Positions 43,719-53,868 are shown, counted from the first letter of the stretch. The stretch is DNA of 64,000 nt from Mucilaginibacter_A sp964236465 (GCA_964236465.1 CAXSBZ010000017.1:6735-70734); one strand, 5' to 3'. The notes: generated by a model not told the origin, from the letters alone. Made by a program: numbers and translations.

Positions 43719-43738
43719 GGTAATAAAATACAATGTGA

Positions 43739-46700
43739 TTATGCTTCTACTTCTTCTGATTTTGAAGCTAATAAACGGTCAAATTCTTCCTGAGAACCAA
43801 CCCGAACATTATCATAAGCACGCAAACCAGTTCCTGATGGGATTAAGTGGCCAACGATTACGTTCTCTTTCAACCCAAGCATTTTATCGCGTTTACCTGC
43901 AATGGCAGCTTCGTTCAATACTTTGGTTGTTTCTTGGAAAGATGCTGCGGAAATAAATGATTTGGTTCCTAATGAAGCTCTGGTAATCCCTTGCAACATT
44001 TGGCTTGAAGTAGCCGCAATTGCGTCACGTGCTTCCACTAATTTCAAATCTTTTCGTTTCAATACAGAGTTTTCATCACGCAATTTACGAACTGAAATAA
44101 TCTGCCCAGGTTTCATATTGTTGGAACTTCCTGGATCAACAACTACTTTCCTGTCATAAATTTCGTCATTTTCCATCATGAAATCCCACCGATCAACCGC
44201 TTCACGCTCTAAAAAGCGTGTATCGCCAGCATCTTCGATTGTTACTTTCTGCATCATCTGGTGAACGATCACTTCAAAGTGTTTATCATTGATTTTTACA
44301 CCTTGTAAACGATACACTTCCTGAATACCATTTACCAGATATTCCTGAACTGCAGCAGGCCCTTTAATAGACAAAATATCGGCCGGGGAAATTGATCCGT
44401 CAGATAATGGCATACCAGCCTTTATAAAGTCATTATCTTGAACCAAAATGTGTTTAGACAATGGCACCAAGTATTTTTTAACCTGTCCGTCTTTTGATTC
44501 AATCGTGATCTCACGGTTTCCTCTTTTGATTCCACCTAAAGTAACAACACCATCAATTTCAGTAACAACAGCTGGGTTAGAAGGGTTACGAGCTTCGAAC
44601 AACTCAGTTACCCTTGGCAAACCACCTGTAATATCCCGTGTTTTACCGGTTGAACGAGGAATTTTTGCAATAACCTGACCTGTTTGAACTTTTTCACCTT
44701 CGTCAACTGCAATGTGCGCACCAACAGGAATGTTATATCCTTTGATCACATTTTTACCACTATCGATAATCTGGATTACGGGATTTTTAGTTTTATCACG
44801 TGTATCGATGATAACTTTTTCGCGGTGGCCCGTTTGTTCGTCTGATTCTTCCCGGAAAGTAATACCCTCCTGAACTGCATCAAACTGTGTTTTACCAGCA
44901 AACTCTGAAAGAATTACCGCATTATAAGGGTCCCAGGAACAAATACGGTCTCCTTTAGAAATTTGAGAATTATCCTTAGCATACAAATAAGAACCGTAAG
45001 GAATATTATTGGTCATGATTACCTTATTGGTATCTTTTTCAATAATCCTGAATTCTCCGGAACGGCCTAAAACAACGTCCACTTCACCTTCTTCGGTTGT
45101 ATAATGAACAGTACGTACATTTTCAAATTCGATTATACCATCAAATTTGGCATTGATTTGAGACTCTGCAGCAATGTTAGAAGCTGTACCACCAACGTGG
45201 AAAGTACGCAAAGTTAACTGTGTTCCCGGCTCACCGATAGATTGTGCAGCGATTACACCAACTGCTTCACCACGCTGAACACGTTTGCCACTGGCCAAAT
45301 TACGGCCGTAGCACAAAGCACAAACACCTCTTTTAGCTTCGCAAGTTAATACAGAACGAATTTCAATTCCTTCTAAAGGAGAGTTTTCAATTCGTCTTGC
45401 AATTTCTTCTGTAATATCGTTTCCTGCTTCAAGCAACAGCTCATTTGTCAAAGGATCATGAACATCGCCCAAAGTAGTACGGCCGAGAATACGATCATAA
45501 AGTGGTTCAACAATATCTTCATTATCTTTTAAAGCAGTTGTGTAAATACCTCTTAAAGTACCACAATCCGTTTCGCCAACAATCATATCCTGCGCCACAT
45601 CGTGCAAACGACGTGTAAGATAACCGGCATCTGCTGTTTTTAAAGCTGTATCAGCCAAACCTTTACGTGCACCGTGGGTGGAAATAAAGTATTCTAATAC
45701 GGATAAACCTTCTTTAAAATTGGATAAAATCGGGTTTTCAATAATTTCACCACCAGAACCAGATTTTTGCGGCTTAGCCATCAAACCACGCATGCCACAA
45801 AGCTGACGAATCTGCTCTTTAGAACCGCGAGCTCCAGAATCAAGCATCATGTAAACAGAGTTGAAGCCTTGGTTATCGTTGGACAGGATCTCCATTACGT
45901 TGGCTGTCAAACGATTATTGATACGTGTCCAAATGTCAATGATCTGATTGTAACGCTCGTTATTGGTAATGAATCCCATATTATAGTTATTCATTACGTC
46001 TTCAACTTCTTTTGAAGCCTGCGTAATTAAAGTTACTTTCTCTGCCGGAATATTTAAATCCTGCAAGTTGAAAGATAGACCTCCACGGAAAGCCATTTGG
46101 AAACCTAATTCTTTGATTTCATCCAGGAATTGGGCAGCCCGAGCCATCCCTGTATTCTTAACCACTTCACCTATAATATCACGAAGCGATTTTTTAGTAA
46201 GCAGCTCATTGATGTAGCCAACTTCTTCCGGCACATGCTGGTTGAATAATACTCGCCCAACCGTTGTATCAATAATTTTGCTTACAATATTACCTTCGGC
46301 TTCTTTTACTTTCGCTTTTACTTTAATGAAAGCATGTAAATCAAGTTTTTTCTCATTATAAGCAATAATAACTTCTTCTGCAGAATAAAAAGTTAAACCT
46401 TCACCATTTACTACACGGTCAGCATCGGTTTTGCGTCCTTTTGTGATGTAATATAATCCCAAAACCATATCTTGGGAAGGAACAGTAATCGGTGTTCCGT
46501 TTGCAGGATTTAAAATATTATGCGAAGCAAGCATCAAAATTTGAGCTTCCAAAATAGCAGCATGTCCAAGAGGAACGTGCACTGCCATCTGATCACCGTC
46601 AAAATCCGCGTTAAAAGCCGTACATGTTAATGGGTGGAGTTGGATTGCTTTTCCTTCAATCAGTTTTGGTTGGAAAGACTGAATACCCAAACGGTGCAAA

Positions 46701-48025
46701 GTTGGCGCACGGTTCAATAATACCGGATGACCTTTTAATACATTTTCCAGAATGTCCCAAACAATTGGGTCTTTTCGATCTACAATCTTTTTAGCTGATT
46801 TTACTGTTTTTACAATACCTCTTTCAATCATCTTACGAATGATAAACGGTTTGAAAAGTTCAGCAGCCATATCTTTTGGCAAACCACATTCATGGAGTTT
46901 CAAGTTCGGCCCGACAACGATTACGGAACGAGCTGAATAATCAACTCGTTTTCCTAATAAGTTTTGACGGAAACGGCCTTGTTTACCTTTCAAAATGTCA
47001 GATAATGATTTTAAAGCACGGTTACCTTCGGTTTTAACAGCATTTACTTTACGTGAGTTGTCAAACAAAGAATCTACTGCTTCCTGAAGCATACGTTTTT
47101 CATTACGTAAAATTACTTCTGGTGCTTTAATTTCGATCAACCTTTTAAGGCGATTATTACGAATAATAACTCGGCGATATAAATCATTCAAATCAGAAGT
47201 TGCAAAACGGCCACCTTCCAATGGAACCAAGGGACGCAATTCCGGCGGAATAACCGGAACAATTTTTACAATCATCCATTCCGGATTATTTTCAATCCTG
47301 GTTTTAGAGTCTCTAAAAGCTTCAACTACTTGCAAACGTTTTAAAGCTTCATTTTTCCGTTGCTGGGAAGTTTCGTTTGCAGCCTGATGACGAAGATCAT
47401 AAGACAACTGATCCAAATCCAGGTTTCGTAACAACTCTTCCAAGGCTTCAGCACCCATTTTAGCTACAAATTTTTGCGGGTCTTTGTCGTCTAAATATTG
47501 GTTTTCTTTTGGAAGTGTATCTAAAATATCCAAGTATTCTTCTTCAGTTAAAAAATCCATTTTGGAAATTCCATCTGCTTCTTTTACGCCTGGTTTTATT
47601 ACGACATAACGTTCGTAATAAATAATCAAGTCCAGTTTTTTTGTAGGTAAACCTAATAAATAACCAATTTTGTTAGGCAATGAACGAAAATACCAAATGT
47701 GTGCAACAGGAACTACCAAATTGATATGGCCCATACGTTCACGACGAACTTTCTTTTCGGTTACTTCAACACCGCAACGATCACAAACGATGCCTTTATA
47801 ACGGATCCGTTTGTACTTACCGCAATGACATTCATAATCTTTTACCGGGCCAAAAATACGTTCGCAAAATAAACCATCACGTTCAGGCTTATAAGTCCTG
47901 TAATTAATTGTTTCCGGTTTTAGCACTTCGCCACTTGAACGTTCCAGAATGGATTCGGGAGAAGCCAAACTGATCGTAATGGTGGTAAAATTGCTTTTGA
48001 TTTTATTATCCTTTTTATACGACAT
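43739..48025 (-). CDS. rpoC: RNA polymerase beta' subunit
   Basis: The 1428-residue catalytic subunit has an N-terminal zinc site, CHCGKYKRIRYKGIVCDRCG, near 66-85. The absolutely conserved Mg-binding NADFDGDQMAVHVPL is near 470, and a second zinc-binding group follows (LTCEAKRGVCALCYGRNLA near 890). Bridge-helix and trigger-loop regions are intact, including GARGSKEQIRQLCGMRGLM near 735. The length is normal for Bacteroidota. It lies 204 bases after rpoB with a repeat element and a hairpin in the gap. One near-match of the dispersed word occurs in the gene (47575, encoding VKEA). Confidence 0.98.
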   Translation of the reverse strand: MSYKKDNKIKSNFTTITISLASPESILERSSGEVLKPETINYRTYKPERDGLFCERIFGPVKDYECHCGKYKRIRYKGIVCDRCGVEVTEKKVRRERMGHINLVVPVAHIWYFRSLPNKIGYLLGLPTKKLDLIIYYERYVVIKPGVKEADGISKMDFLTEEEYLDILDTLPKENQYLDDKDPQKFVAKMGAEALEELLRNLDLDQLSYDLRHQAANETSQQRKNEALKRLQVVEAFRDSKTRIENNPEWMIVKIVPVIPPELRPLVPLEGGRFATSDLNDLYRRVIIRNNRLKRLIEIKAPEVILRNEKRMLQEAVDSLFDNSRKVNAVKTEGNRALKSLSDILKGKQGRFRQNLLGKRVDYSARSVIVVGPNLKLHECGLPKDMAAELFKPFIIRKMIERGIVKTVKSAKKIVDRKDPIVWDILENVLKGHPVLLNRAPTLHRLGIQSFQPKLIEGKAIQLHPLTCTAFNADFDGDQMAVHVPLGHAAILEAQILMLASHNILNPANGTPITVPSQDMVLGLYYITKGRKTDADRVVNGEGLTFYSAEEVIIAYNEKKLDLHAFIKVKAKVKEAEGNIVSKIIDTTVGRVLFNQHVPEEVGYINELLTKKSLRDIIGEVVKNTGMARAAQFLDEIKELGFQMAFRGGLSFNLQDLNIPAEKVTLITQASKEVEDVMNNYNMGFITNNERYNQIIDIWTRINNRLTANVMEILSNDNQGFNSVYMMLDSGARGSKEQIRQLCGMRGLMAKPQKSGSGGEIIENPILSNFKEGLSVLEYFISTHGARKGLADTALKTADAGYLTRRLHDVAQDMIVGETDCGTLRGIYTTALKDNEDIVEPLYDRILGRTTLGDVHDPLTNELLLEAGNDITEEIARRIENSPLEGIEIRSVLTCEAKRGVCALCYGRNLASGKRVQRGEAVGVIAAQSIGEPGTQLTLRTFHVGGTASNIAAESQINAKFDGIIEFENVRTVHYTTEEGEVDVVLGRSGEFRIIEKDTNKVIMTNNIPYGSYLYAKDNSQISKGDRICSWDPYNAVILSEFAGKTQFDAVQEGITFREESDEQTGHREKVIIDTRDKTKNPVIQIIDSGKNVIKGYNIPVGAHIAVDEGEKVQTGQVIAKIPRSTGKTRDITGGLPRVTELFEARNPSNPAVVTEIDGVVTLGGIKRGNREITIESKDGQVKKYLVPLSKHILVQDNDFIKAGMPLSDGSISPADILSIKGPAAVQEYLVNGIQEVYRLQGVKINDKHFEVIVHQMMQKVTIEDAGDTRFLEREAVDRWDFMMENDEIYDRKVVVDPGSSNNMKPGQIISVRKLRDENSVLKRKDLKLVEARDAIAATSSQMLQGITRASLGTKSFISAASFQETTKVLNEAAIAGKRDKMLGLKENVIVGHLIPSGTGLRAYDNVRVGSQEEFDRLLASKSEEVEA

Positions 48026-48059
48026 AGTTCTTTTTTTAATTTTAAAAGCCTGGTTTATA

Positions 48060-48146
48060 ATGCTTCTTTTACCGGTATAAATTTCGTCTTGTTTATTGAA
48101 TTCTCAACAAAAATAGGTTCCAATTTTAGGTCGATAAAAGAAGCAT
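48060..48146. repeat. Inverted pair of motif copies between rpoB and rpoC
   Basis: ATGCTTCTTTTACC (48060-48073) and GATAAAAGAAGCAT (48133-48146) have starts 73 bases apart, with arms GGTATAAATTTCG and CCAATTTTAGGTC inward. Weak outer arms (AGCCTGGTTTAT before, AAATAAACAAGCC after) recall the 21041 element. Confidence 0.72.
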
Positions 48147-48183
48147 TGTAAATAAACAAGCCGTAGGTAATAGTTGTAAGCAA

Positions 48184-48211
48184 GGGTGATAAAGATAAAA
48201 CCTTATCACCC
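48184..48211 (-). terminator. Hairpin after rpoB
   Basis: GGGTGATAA (48184-48192) pairs perfectly with TTATCACCC (48203-48211). It is 18 bases after the rpoB stop. No T-run follows, so it may reduce or pause transcription before rpoC and not end it. Confidence 0.5.
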
Positions 48212-48229
48212 ACACTTATCATATAGAAC

Positions 48230-51200
48230 TTATTCTAACGTGATATCCAAACCTAAACCTCTTAATTCATGAACCAATACGTTAAATGATTCTGGAACTG
48301 AAGGTGTCGGAAGATTTTCACCTTTAACGATTGCTTCATATGTTTTAGCGCGTCCGATTACATCATCTGACTTAATTGTGAGAATCTCTTGCAGGATATT
48401 GGCTGCACCAAATGCTTCCAATGCCCAAACTTCCATCTCACCAAAACGCTGACCACCAAATTGTGCTTTGCCACCCAAAGGCTGCTGCGTAATCAAAGAA
48501 TATGGCCCGATAGAACGTGCGTGCATCTTATCATCAACCATGTGGCCTAATTTCAACATATAAATAATACCAACAGTTGTTTGCTGATCGAAACGGTCGC
48601 CAGTTAAACCGTTGTATAAATAGGTTCTTCCTGATGCAGGAACTTTGGCTTTTGCTACCCATTCTTCTACTTCTTGATGAGTTGCACCGTCGAAAATCGG
48701 AGTGGCAAATTTCATACCCAATTCTTTTCCGGCCCAGCCCAAAACAGTTTCGTAAATCTGTCCTAAATTCATCCGTGAAGGTACACCAAGCGGGTTCAAC
48801 ACAATATCAACCGGTGTTCCATCACTTAGAAACGGCATATCTTCATCACGAACAATACGGGCAACAATACCCTTATTACCGTGGCGACCGGCCATTTTAT
48901 CACCAACTTTTAACTTACGTTTTTTAGCGATGTAAACTTTAGCCATTTGAACAATACCGGAAGGCAGTTCATCACCAACACTGATCGCAAATTTATCACG
49001 ACGATAGGCACCCAGTTCTTCATTCACTTTAATGTTAAAATTATGAAGAAGCAGCTTGATCATATCGTTTTTTTCCTCGTCGGTAGTCCATTTAGTTGGA
49101 TTAATATTGTTATAATCCAACTCTACCAAAATCTTTTGAGTGAATTTAACACCTTTGGCAACAAGCAACTCTTTGTAAACATTAAAAACACCTTGAGAGG
49201 TTTTACCGTTCACAATTTCAAACAACTTTTCAATTAAAGAATTTTTAAGGTCTTTAATATTTTTTTCATGCTTGTTGTCTAATTTTTCCAATGCTATTTT
49301 TTCTTCTGCTTTAGAAGTCTTTTTAGCACGAGAAAACAATTTGGTATCAATTACAACACCAGCAATTGAAGGAGGTGTTTTTAAAGAAGCATCTTTAACA
49401 TCACCTGCTTTATCACCAAAAATTGCACGCAAAAGCTTTTCTTCCGGTGAAGGGTCAGATTCGCCTTTCGGGGTAATCTTGCCGATTAATATATCACCTT
49501 CTTTTACTTCTGCTCCAACGCGAATAATTCCATTTTCATCTAAATCTTTTGTAGCTTCTTCAGAAACGTTTGGAATATCTGGTGTCAACTCTTCCTCTCC
49601 ACGTTTGGTATCTCGTACTTCCAACTCAAATTCTTCAATATGAAGAGAAGTAAAAATATCTTGAGAAACTACACGTTCGGAAATTACAATAGCATCTTCA
49701 AAATTATAACCTTGCCAAGGCATGAAAGCAACTTTCATGTTACGACCTAAAGCTAATTCACCATCCTGAGTAGCGTAACCTTCACAAAGAACCTGGCCTT
49801 TTTCAACCCTTTGTCCTTTTTTTACAATAGGTTTTAAGTTGATAGTGGTACTTTGATTGGTTTTTTTAAATTTGATCAAACGGTAAGTTTGTGTGTCTCC
49901 TTCAAACGAAACCAAACGATCATCATAATTACGGTCGTATTTGATCCTAATCTCATTTGCATCCACATATTCTACTATGCCATCACCTTCAGCATTAATT
50001 AAAGTACGAGAATCTTTGGCTACCCTGCCTTCCAAACCAGTACCCACAATCGGAGCTTCCGGACGTAAAAGCGGAACTGCCTGACGTTGCATATTGGAAC
50101 CCATCAAAGCACGATTAGCGTCGTCATGTTCTAAGAAAGGAATTAATGAAGCTGCAATAGAAGTAATCTGATTTGGAGCGATATCCATGTAATCCAGTCT
50201 TTCCGGTTCAATTACCGGAAAATCACCTTCAAAACGAGCTTTCACACGTGGTGTATCAAAATTACCTTTATCATCATAATGCGCATTTGCTTGGGCAATT
50301 GTTTTTCCGTCTTCGTCTTCTGCAGATAAATAAATAACCGGCTCGTCAACAGATACTACTCCATTTACCACCCGTTTGTATGGTGTTTCAATGAAACCTA
50401 AATTATTAATTTTAGCATGTACGCAAAGTGATGAAATCAAACCAATATTTGGTCCTTCCGGTGTTTCAATAGTACACAAACGGCCGTAGTGTGTATAATG
50501 CACATCACGAACTTCAAAGCCCGCACGCTCTCTAGATAAACCACCTGGCCCAAGTGCTGATAAACGGCGTTTGTGCGTAATCTCTGCTAATGGATTAGTT
50601 TGATCCATGAATTGAGATAATTGGTTTGTTCCAAAAAACGAATTAATTACCGAAGACAAAGTCCTGGCATTAATTAAGTCAGTTGGTGTAAACACTTCGT
50701 TATCACGAATATTCATCCGCTCACGAATGGTACGTGCCATCCTTGCTAAACCAACACCAAATTGTGCATATAATTGTTCGCCAACGGTACGGACACGACG
50801 ATTTGACAAGTGGTCAATATCATCAACTTCAGCTTTAACGTTAATCAGCTTAATTAGATATTTTACGATGGCAATAATATCCTGTTTAGTTAAAACTTTG
50901 GTTTCATAAGAAGTGTCCAGCTTTAACTTGCGGTTAATTCTATATCGGCCTACATCACCTAAATCATAACGCTTATCAGAGAAAAATAAGCGGTCAATAA
51001 TACCACGTGCAGTTTCTTCATCAGGCGGTTCTGCATTTCTAAGTTGCCTGTATATATGTTCAACTGCTTCCTTTTCGGAATTGGAAGTATCTTTTTGTAA
51101 AGTATTATATATGATTGTATAATCACCACTGGTAGAAGCATCTTCTTTGTTGAGAATAATACTTTTTACACCAGCATCAATGATCATGTCTATATGCTCA

Positions 51201-52033
51201 TCTTCTAAAATAGTTTCACGTTCTAAAACGATTTCATTACGGTCAATAGAAACTACTTCACCTGTATCTTCATCTACGAAATCTTCTACCCATTTTTTAA
51301 GAACTCTTGCAGCTAATTTACGTCCAATAAATTTTTTAAGTCCTGATTTACTTACTTTTACTTCATCTGCAAGTTCAAATAACTCTAAAATATCTTTATC
51401 AGAATCATAACCAATAGCACGAAGTAAAGTAGTAACTGGAAACTTTTTCTTCCTATCGATATAAGCATACATCACGTTATTAACATCTGTAGCAAACTCA
51501 ATCCATGATCCTTTGAACGGAATAACACGAGCGGAGTACAACTTTGTACCGTTTGTATGACGGCTTTGTCCAAAAAATACACCTGGAGAACGATGTAACT
51601 GGGACACAATTACCCGTTCGGCACCATTGATTACAAAAGTTCCTTTAGGTGTCATATAAGGAATGGTCCCTAAATAAACGTCTTGCACAATTGTTTCGAA
51701 ATCTTCATGTTCTTCATCATTACATGATAAACGAAGCTTTGCTTTTAATGGCACACTATAAGTTAATCCGCGTTCAATACATTCTTGAATATCATATCGA
51801 GGCGGATCAATAAAGTAATCCAAAAATTCTAAAACGAAGATATTTCTGGAATCTGAAATGGGAAAGTTTTCAGCAAATACTTTGAACAAACCTTCTTTAT
51901 GGCGATTGTCTGAAGTTGTTTCTAATTGAAAAAATTCTTGAAAAGATTGCAACTGTACGTCCAGAAAATCAGGATAATCTATTACGTGTCTACTGGTTGC
52001 GAAATTTACTCTTTGATTATCTTTGTTTGTCAA
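48230..52033 (-). CDS. rpoB: RNA polymerase beta subunit
   Basis: The 1267-residue subunit has the N-terminal RVNFATSRHVIDYPDFLDVQ and the rifampicin-region landmarks FFGTNQLSQFMDQTNPLAEI and HKRRLSALGPGGLSRERAGF near 505-550. It also has the hybrid-binding GDKMAGRHGNKGIV near 1050 and the C-terminal GGQRFGEMEVWALEAFGAA. The Ser in the TNPLAEITHKRRLSALG stretch is the wild-type residue at the usual rifampicin-resistance position. The frame starts with TTG at 52033, with no nearby ATG. It follows rplL after a hairpin at 52131. Confidence 0.98.
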   Translation of the reverse strand: MTNKDNQRVNFATSRHVIDYPDFLDVQLQSFQEFFQLETTSDNRHKEGLFKVFAENFPISDSRNIFVLEFLDYFIDPPRYDIQECIERGLTYSVPLKAKLRLSCNDEEHEDFETIVQDVYLGTIPYMTPKGTFVINGAERVIVSQLHRSPGVFFGQSRHTNGTKLYSARVIPFKGSWIEFATDVNNVMYAYIDRKKKFPVTTLLRAIGYDSDKDILELFELADEVKVSKSGLKKFIGRKLAARVLKKWVEDFVDEDTGEVVSIDRNEIVLERETILEDEHIDMIIDAGVKSIILNKEDASTSGDYTIIYNTLQKDTSNSEKEAVEHIYRQLRNAEPPDEETARGIIDRLFFSDKRYDLGDVGRYRINRKLKLDTSYETKVLTKQDIIAIVKYLIKLINVKAEVDDIDHLSNRRVRTVGEQLYAQFGVGLARMARTIRERMNIRDNEVFTPTDLINARTLSSVINSFFGTNQLSQFMDQTNPLAEITHKRRLSALGPGGLSRERAGFEVRDVHYTHYGRLCTIETPEGPNIGLISSLCVHAKINNLGFIETPYKRVVNGVVSVDEPVIYLSAEDEDGKTIAQANAHYDDKGNFDTPRVKARFEGDFPVIEPERLDYMDIAPNQITSIAASLIPFLEHDDANRALMGSNMQRQAVPLLRPEAPIVGTGLEGRVAKDSRTLINAEGDGIVEYVDANEIRIKYDRNYDDRLVSFEGDTQTYRLIKFKKTNQSTTINLKPIVKKGQRVEKGQVLCEGYATQDGELALGRNMKVAFMPWQGYNFEDAIVISERVVSQDIFTSLHIEEFELEVRDTKRGEEELTPDIPNVSEEATKDLDENGIIRVGAEVKEGDILIGKITPKGESDPSPEEKLLRAIFGDKAGDVKDASLKTPPSIAGVVIDTKLFSRAKKTSKAEEKIALEKLDNKHEKNIKDLKNSLIEKLFEIVNGKTSQGVFNVYKELLVAKGVKFTQKILVELDYNNINPTKWTTDEEKNDMIKLLLHNFNIKVNEELGAYRRDKFAISVGDELPSGIVQMAKVYIAKKRKLKVGDKMAGRHGNKGIVARIVRDEDMPFLSDGTPVDIVLNPLGVPSRMNLGQIYETVLGWAGKELGMKFATPIFDGATHQEVEEWVAKAKVPASGRTYLYNGLTGDRFDQQTTVGIIYMLKLGHMVDDKMHARSIGPYSLITQQPLGGKAQFGGQRFGEMEVWALEAFGAANILQEILTIKSDDVIGRAKTYEAIVKGENLPTPSVPESFNVLVHELRGLGLDITLE

Positions 52034-52130
52034 GGGATTATTTTTTTAGTTTATCAATAAACTGTCGCTTGTTTGATTAAGGATATTTCCTGAACTTCAA
52101 ACAAAAATAGGTATCTTATAAACAACAATA

Positions 52131-52156
52131 GACCCCGGCCAAATTAGGCCGGAGTC
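52131..52156 (-). terminator. rplL-rpoB intercistronic hairpin (attenuator-like)
   Basis: GACCCCGGCC (52131-52140) and GGCCGGAGTC (52147-52156) form a GC-rich stem with one mismatch, 27 bases after the rplL stop. No strong T-run follows on the minus strand. In E. coli a partial terminator in the same place lowers rpoBC relative to ribosomal proteins, and this could do the same. Confidence 0.6.
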
Positions 52157-52182
52157 TTAAAACATGAAATGAAAATGCGGAG

Positions 52183-52563
52183 TTATTTAACTTCAACTAC
52201 CGCTCCAGCTTCTTCCAATTGTTTTTTAAGCGATTCTGCTTCTTCTTTAGTTACACCAGTTTTCACTTCTTTTGGTGCTCCATCAACTAAATCTTTAGCT
52301 TCTTTTAGACCTAAACCAGTTAAATCTTTCACTAATTTTACTACTGCTAATTTAGCACCTCCAGCTTCTTTCAAAATAACATCAAAAGCGGTCTTTTCTT
52401 CTACAGCAGCAGGAGCATCACCACCAGCAGCAGGACCCGCAACTGCAACAGCTGCAGCAGCTGGTTCAATACCATATTCATCTTTCAAAATCTGAGCTAA
52501 TTCGTTAACTTCTTTTACTGTCAAGTTTACTAACTGCTCAGCAAACATTTTTAAATCTGCCAT
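52183..52563 (-). CDS. rplL: Ribosomal protein bL12 (L7/L12)
   Basis: The 126-residue stalk protein has an N-terminal dimerisation helix region (FAEQLVNLTVKEVNELAQIL), an Ala/Pro/Gly-rich hinge near 34-54, and a C-terminal factor-binding domain with KTAFDVILKEAG, KLAVVKLVKD and GLGLKEAKDLVD. It recruits translation GTPases to the ribosome. It is the last ribosomal gene before rpoB, 63 bases after rplJ. Confidence 0.97.
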   Translation of the reverse strand: MADLKMFAEQLVNLTVKEVNELAQILKDEYGIEPAAAAVAVAGPAAGGDAPAAVEEKTAFDVILKEAGGAKLAVVKLVKDLTGLGLKEAKDLVDGAPKEVKTGVTKEEAESLKKQLEEAGAVVEVK

Positions 52564-52626
52564 TTTATTTAAAATTTAATTTTAATGCTTTAATTGTGTA
52601 ATATTTCAGAACTCTTAGGTGTCTGA

Positions 52627-53145
52627 CTAACCTCTATTCTCTAAAGTTTTTAAAATACCTGATAGTTTGTTGCTTCCTGATTGAAGTGCAGAAACAACAT
52701 TTTTTGCAGGAGATTGTAATAAGCCAATAATATCACCAACCAGTTGTTCTTTTGATTTAAGATTTATCAAAGTATCTAACTGGTTATCACCAATGAAAAA
52801 TGATGAATGAATATATGCTACTTTTAGCAATGGTTTTTCACCAGATTTTCTAAGTTCTTTGATCAATTTAGCCGGAGCATTAGTTGATTTAGAGAACATA
52901 ATTGAAGAGGAACCTTTCAGTGCATCATACATTGGTGTAAAATCACCACCAATTGCTTCTACTGCTTTTTTTATCAGGGAATTTTTAGCAACTTGAATTT
53001 TAATGTCGCTTTCAAAACACTTCCTACGAATAGCGTTAATTTTTGCTACAGTCAAATTTGAAGTATCGGTAACATAAAAATTTCCGTACTCTTTTATTTG
53101 TTCAGTGAGTGCATTAACTACTTCATATTTGTTTTCTTTCTTCAT
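52627..53145 (-). CDS. rplJ: Ribosomal protein uL10
   Basis: The 172-residue protein anchors the L7/L12 stalk to 23S rRNA. It shows the N-terminal YEVVNALTEQIKEYGNFYVTD, AKNSLIKKAVEAIGG near 57, and a C-terminal helix that binds L12 dimers. It starts 2 bases after the rplA stop, so any L10-leader autoregulation would have to work within coupled translation; no separate leader is visible. Confidence 0.96.
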   Translation of the reverse strand: MKKENKYEVVNALTEQIKEYGNFYVTDTSNLTVAKINAIRRKCFESDIKIQVAKNSLIKKAVEAIGGDFTPMYDALKGSSSIMFSKSTNAPAKLIKELRKSGEKPLLKVAYIHSSFFIGDNQLDTLINLKSKEQLVGDIIGLLQSPAKNVVSALQSGSNKLSGILKTLENRG

Positions 53146-53147
53146 GA

Positions 53148-53846
53148 TTAAATACCTGCTACTGATTTAGTTTCAATTTCTATACCTTTAGACATGGTAG
53201 AAGAAAGGTGAATGCTTTTAAAGTAAGTCCCCTTTGCTGAAGATGGTTTTAATTTAGAAATGATTTGGATAATTTCCATCGCATTATCAAATATCTTTTC
53301 AGGAGAAAACGAAACTTTCCCAATTGAAGCATGGACAATACCTGTTTTATCTACTTTAAAATCTATTTTACCAGCTTTAACTTCTGTTACAGCTTTGCCT
53401 ACTTCAGGTGTTACTGTACCTGATTTTGGATTTGGCATAAGATTACGCGGACCTAAAATACGACCTAATTTACCTACTTTTGCCATAACACTGGGCATAG
53501 TAATGATAATATCTACATCTGTCCAACCACCTTCGATCTTTGTAATATACTCATCTAAACCTACATAATCTGCACCAGCAGCCTTAGCTTCTTCTTCCTT
53601 ATCAGGTGTGCACAATACTAATACACGAACAGTTTTTCCAGTTCCATGAGGCAATGTAGCAATACCACGAACCATTTGATTAGCCTTACGTGGATCAACT
53701 CCTAAACGAACATCAATGTCAACTGATGAATCAAATTTAGTAGTTGTTATATCTTTCACTAAAGAAGCAGCTTCCTGTAAAGGATACAATTTGTTTACCT
53801 CAATCTTGGAAAGTGCTGCTTTTTGATTCTTTGTTAATTTAGCCAC
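53148..53846 (-). CDS. rplA: Ribosomal protein uL1
   Basis: The 232-residue L1-stalk protein has KFDSSVDIDVRLGVDPRKA, the MVRGIATLPHGTGKTVRVLV region near 60, and GRILGPRNLMPNPKSGTVT near 130. The frame starts with GTG at 53846, giving MAKLTKNQKAALSK. It lies 22 bases downstream of rplK in the conserved rplKAJL order. In other bacteria L1 represses its own operon by binding the leader mRNA; I could not identify the site here. Confidence 0.96.
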   Translation of the reverse strand: MAKLTKNQKAALSKIEVNKLYPLQEAASLVKDITTTKFDSSVDIDVRLGVDPRKANQMVRGIATLPHGTGKTVRVLVLCTPDKEEEAKAAGADYVGLDEYITKIEGGWTDVDIIITMPSVMAKVGKLGRILGPRNLMPNPKSGTVTPEVGKAVTEVKAGKIDFKVDKTGIVHASIGKVSFSPEKIFDNAMEIIQIISKLKPSSAKGTYFKSIHLSSTMSKGIEIETKSVAGI

Positions 53847-53868
53847 TGTCTTAAAATTGATTTAATTG

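Noticed and set aside
46298..46311. Further motif-like string CGGCTTCTTTTACT in rpoC, and similar T-rich strings in rplL (near 52297 and 52508)
   Set aside because: They lack the conserved GYA end and are explained by Lys/Glu/Ala codons; I did not count them.
52183..52563. Plus-strand Ala/Ser/Thr-rich ORF opposite rplL
   Set aside because: It is a shadow of the strongly biased rplL coding sequence; no independent support.
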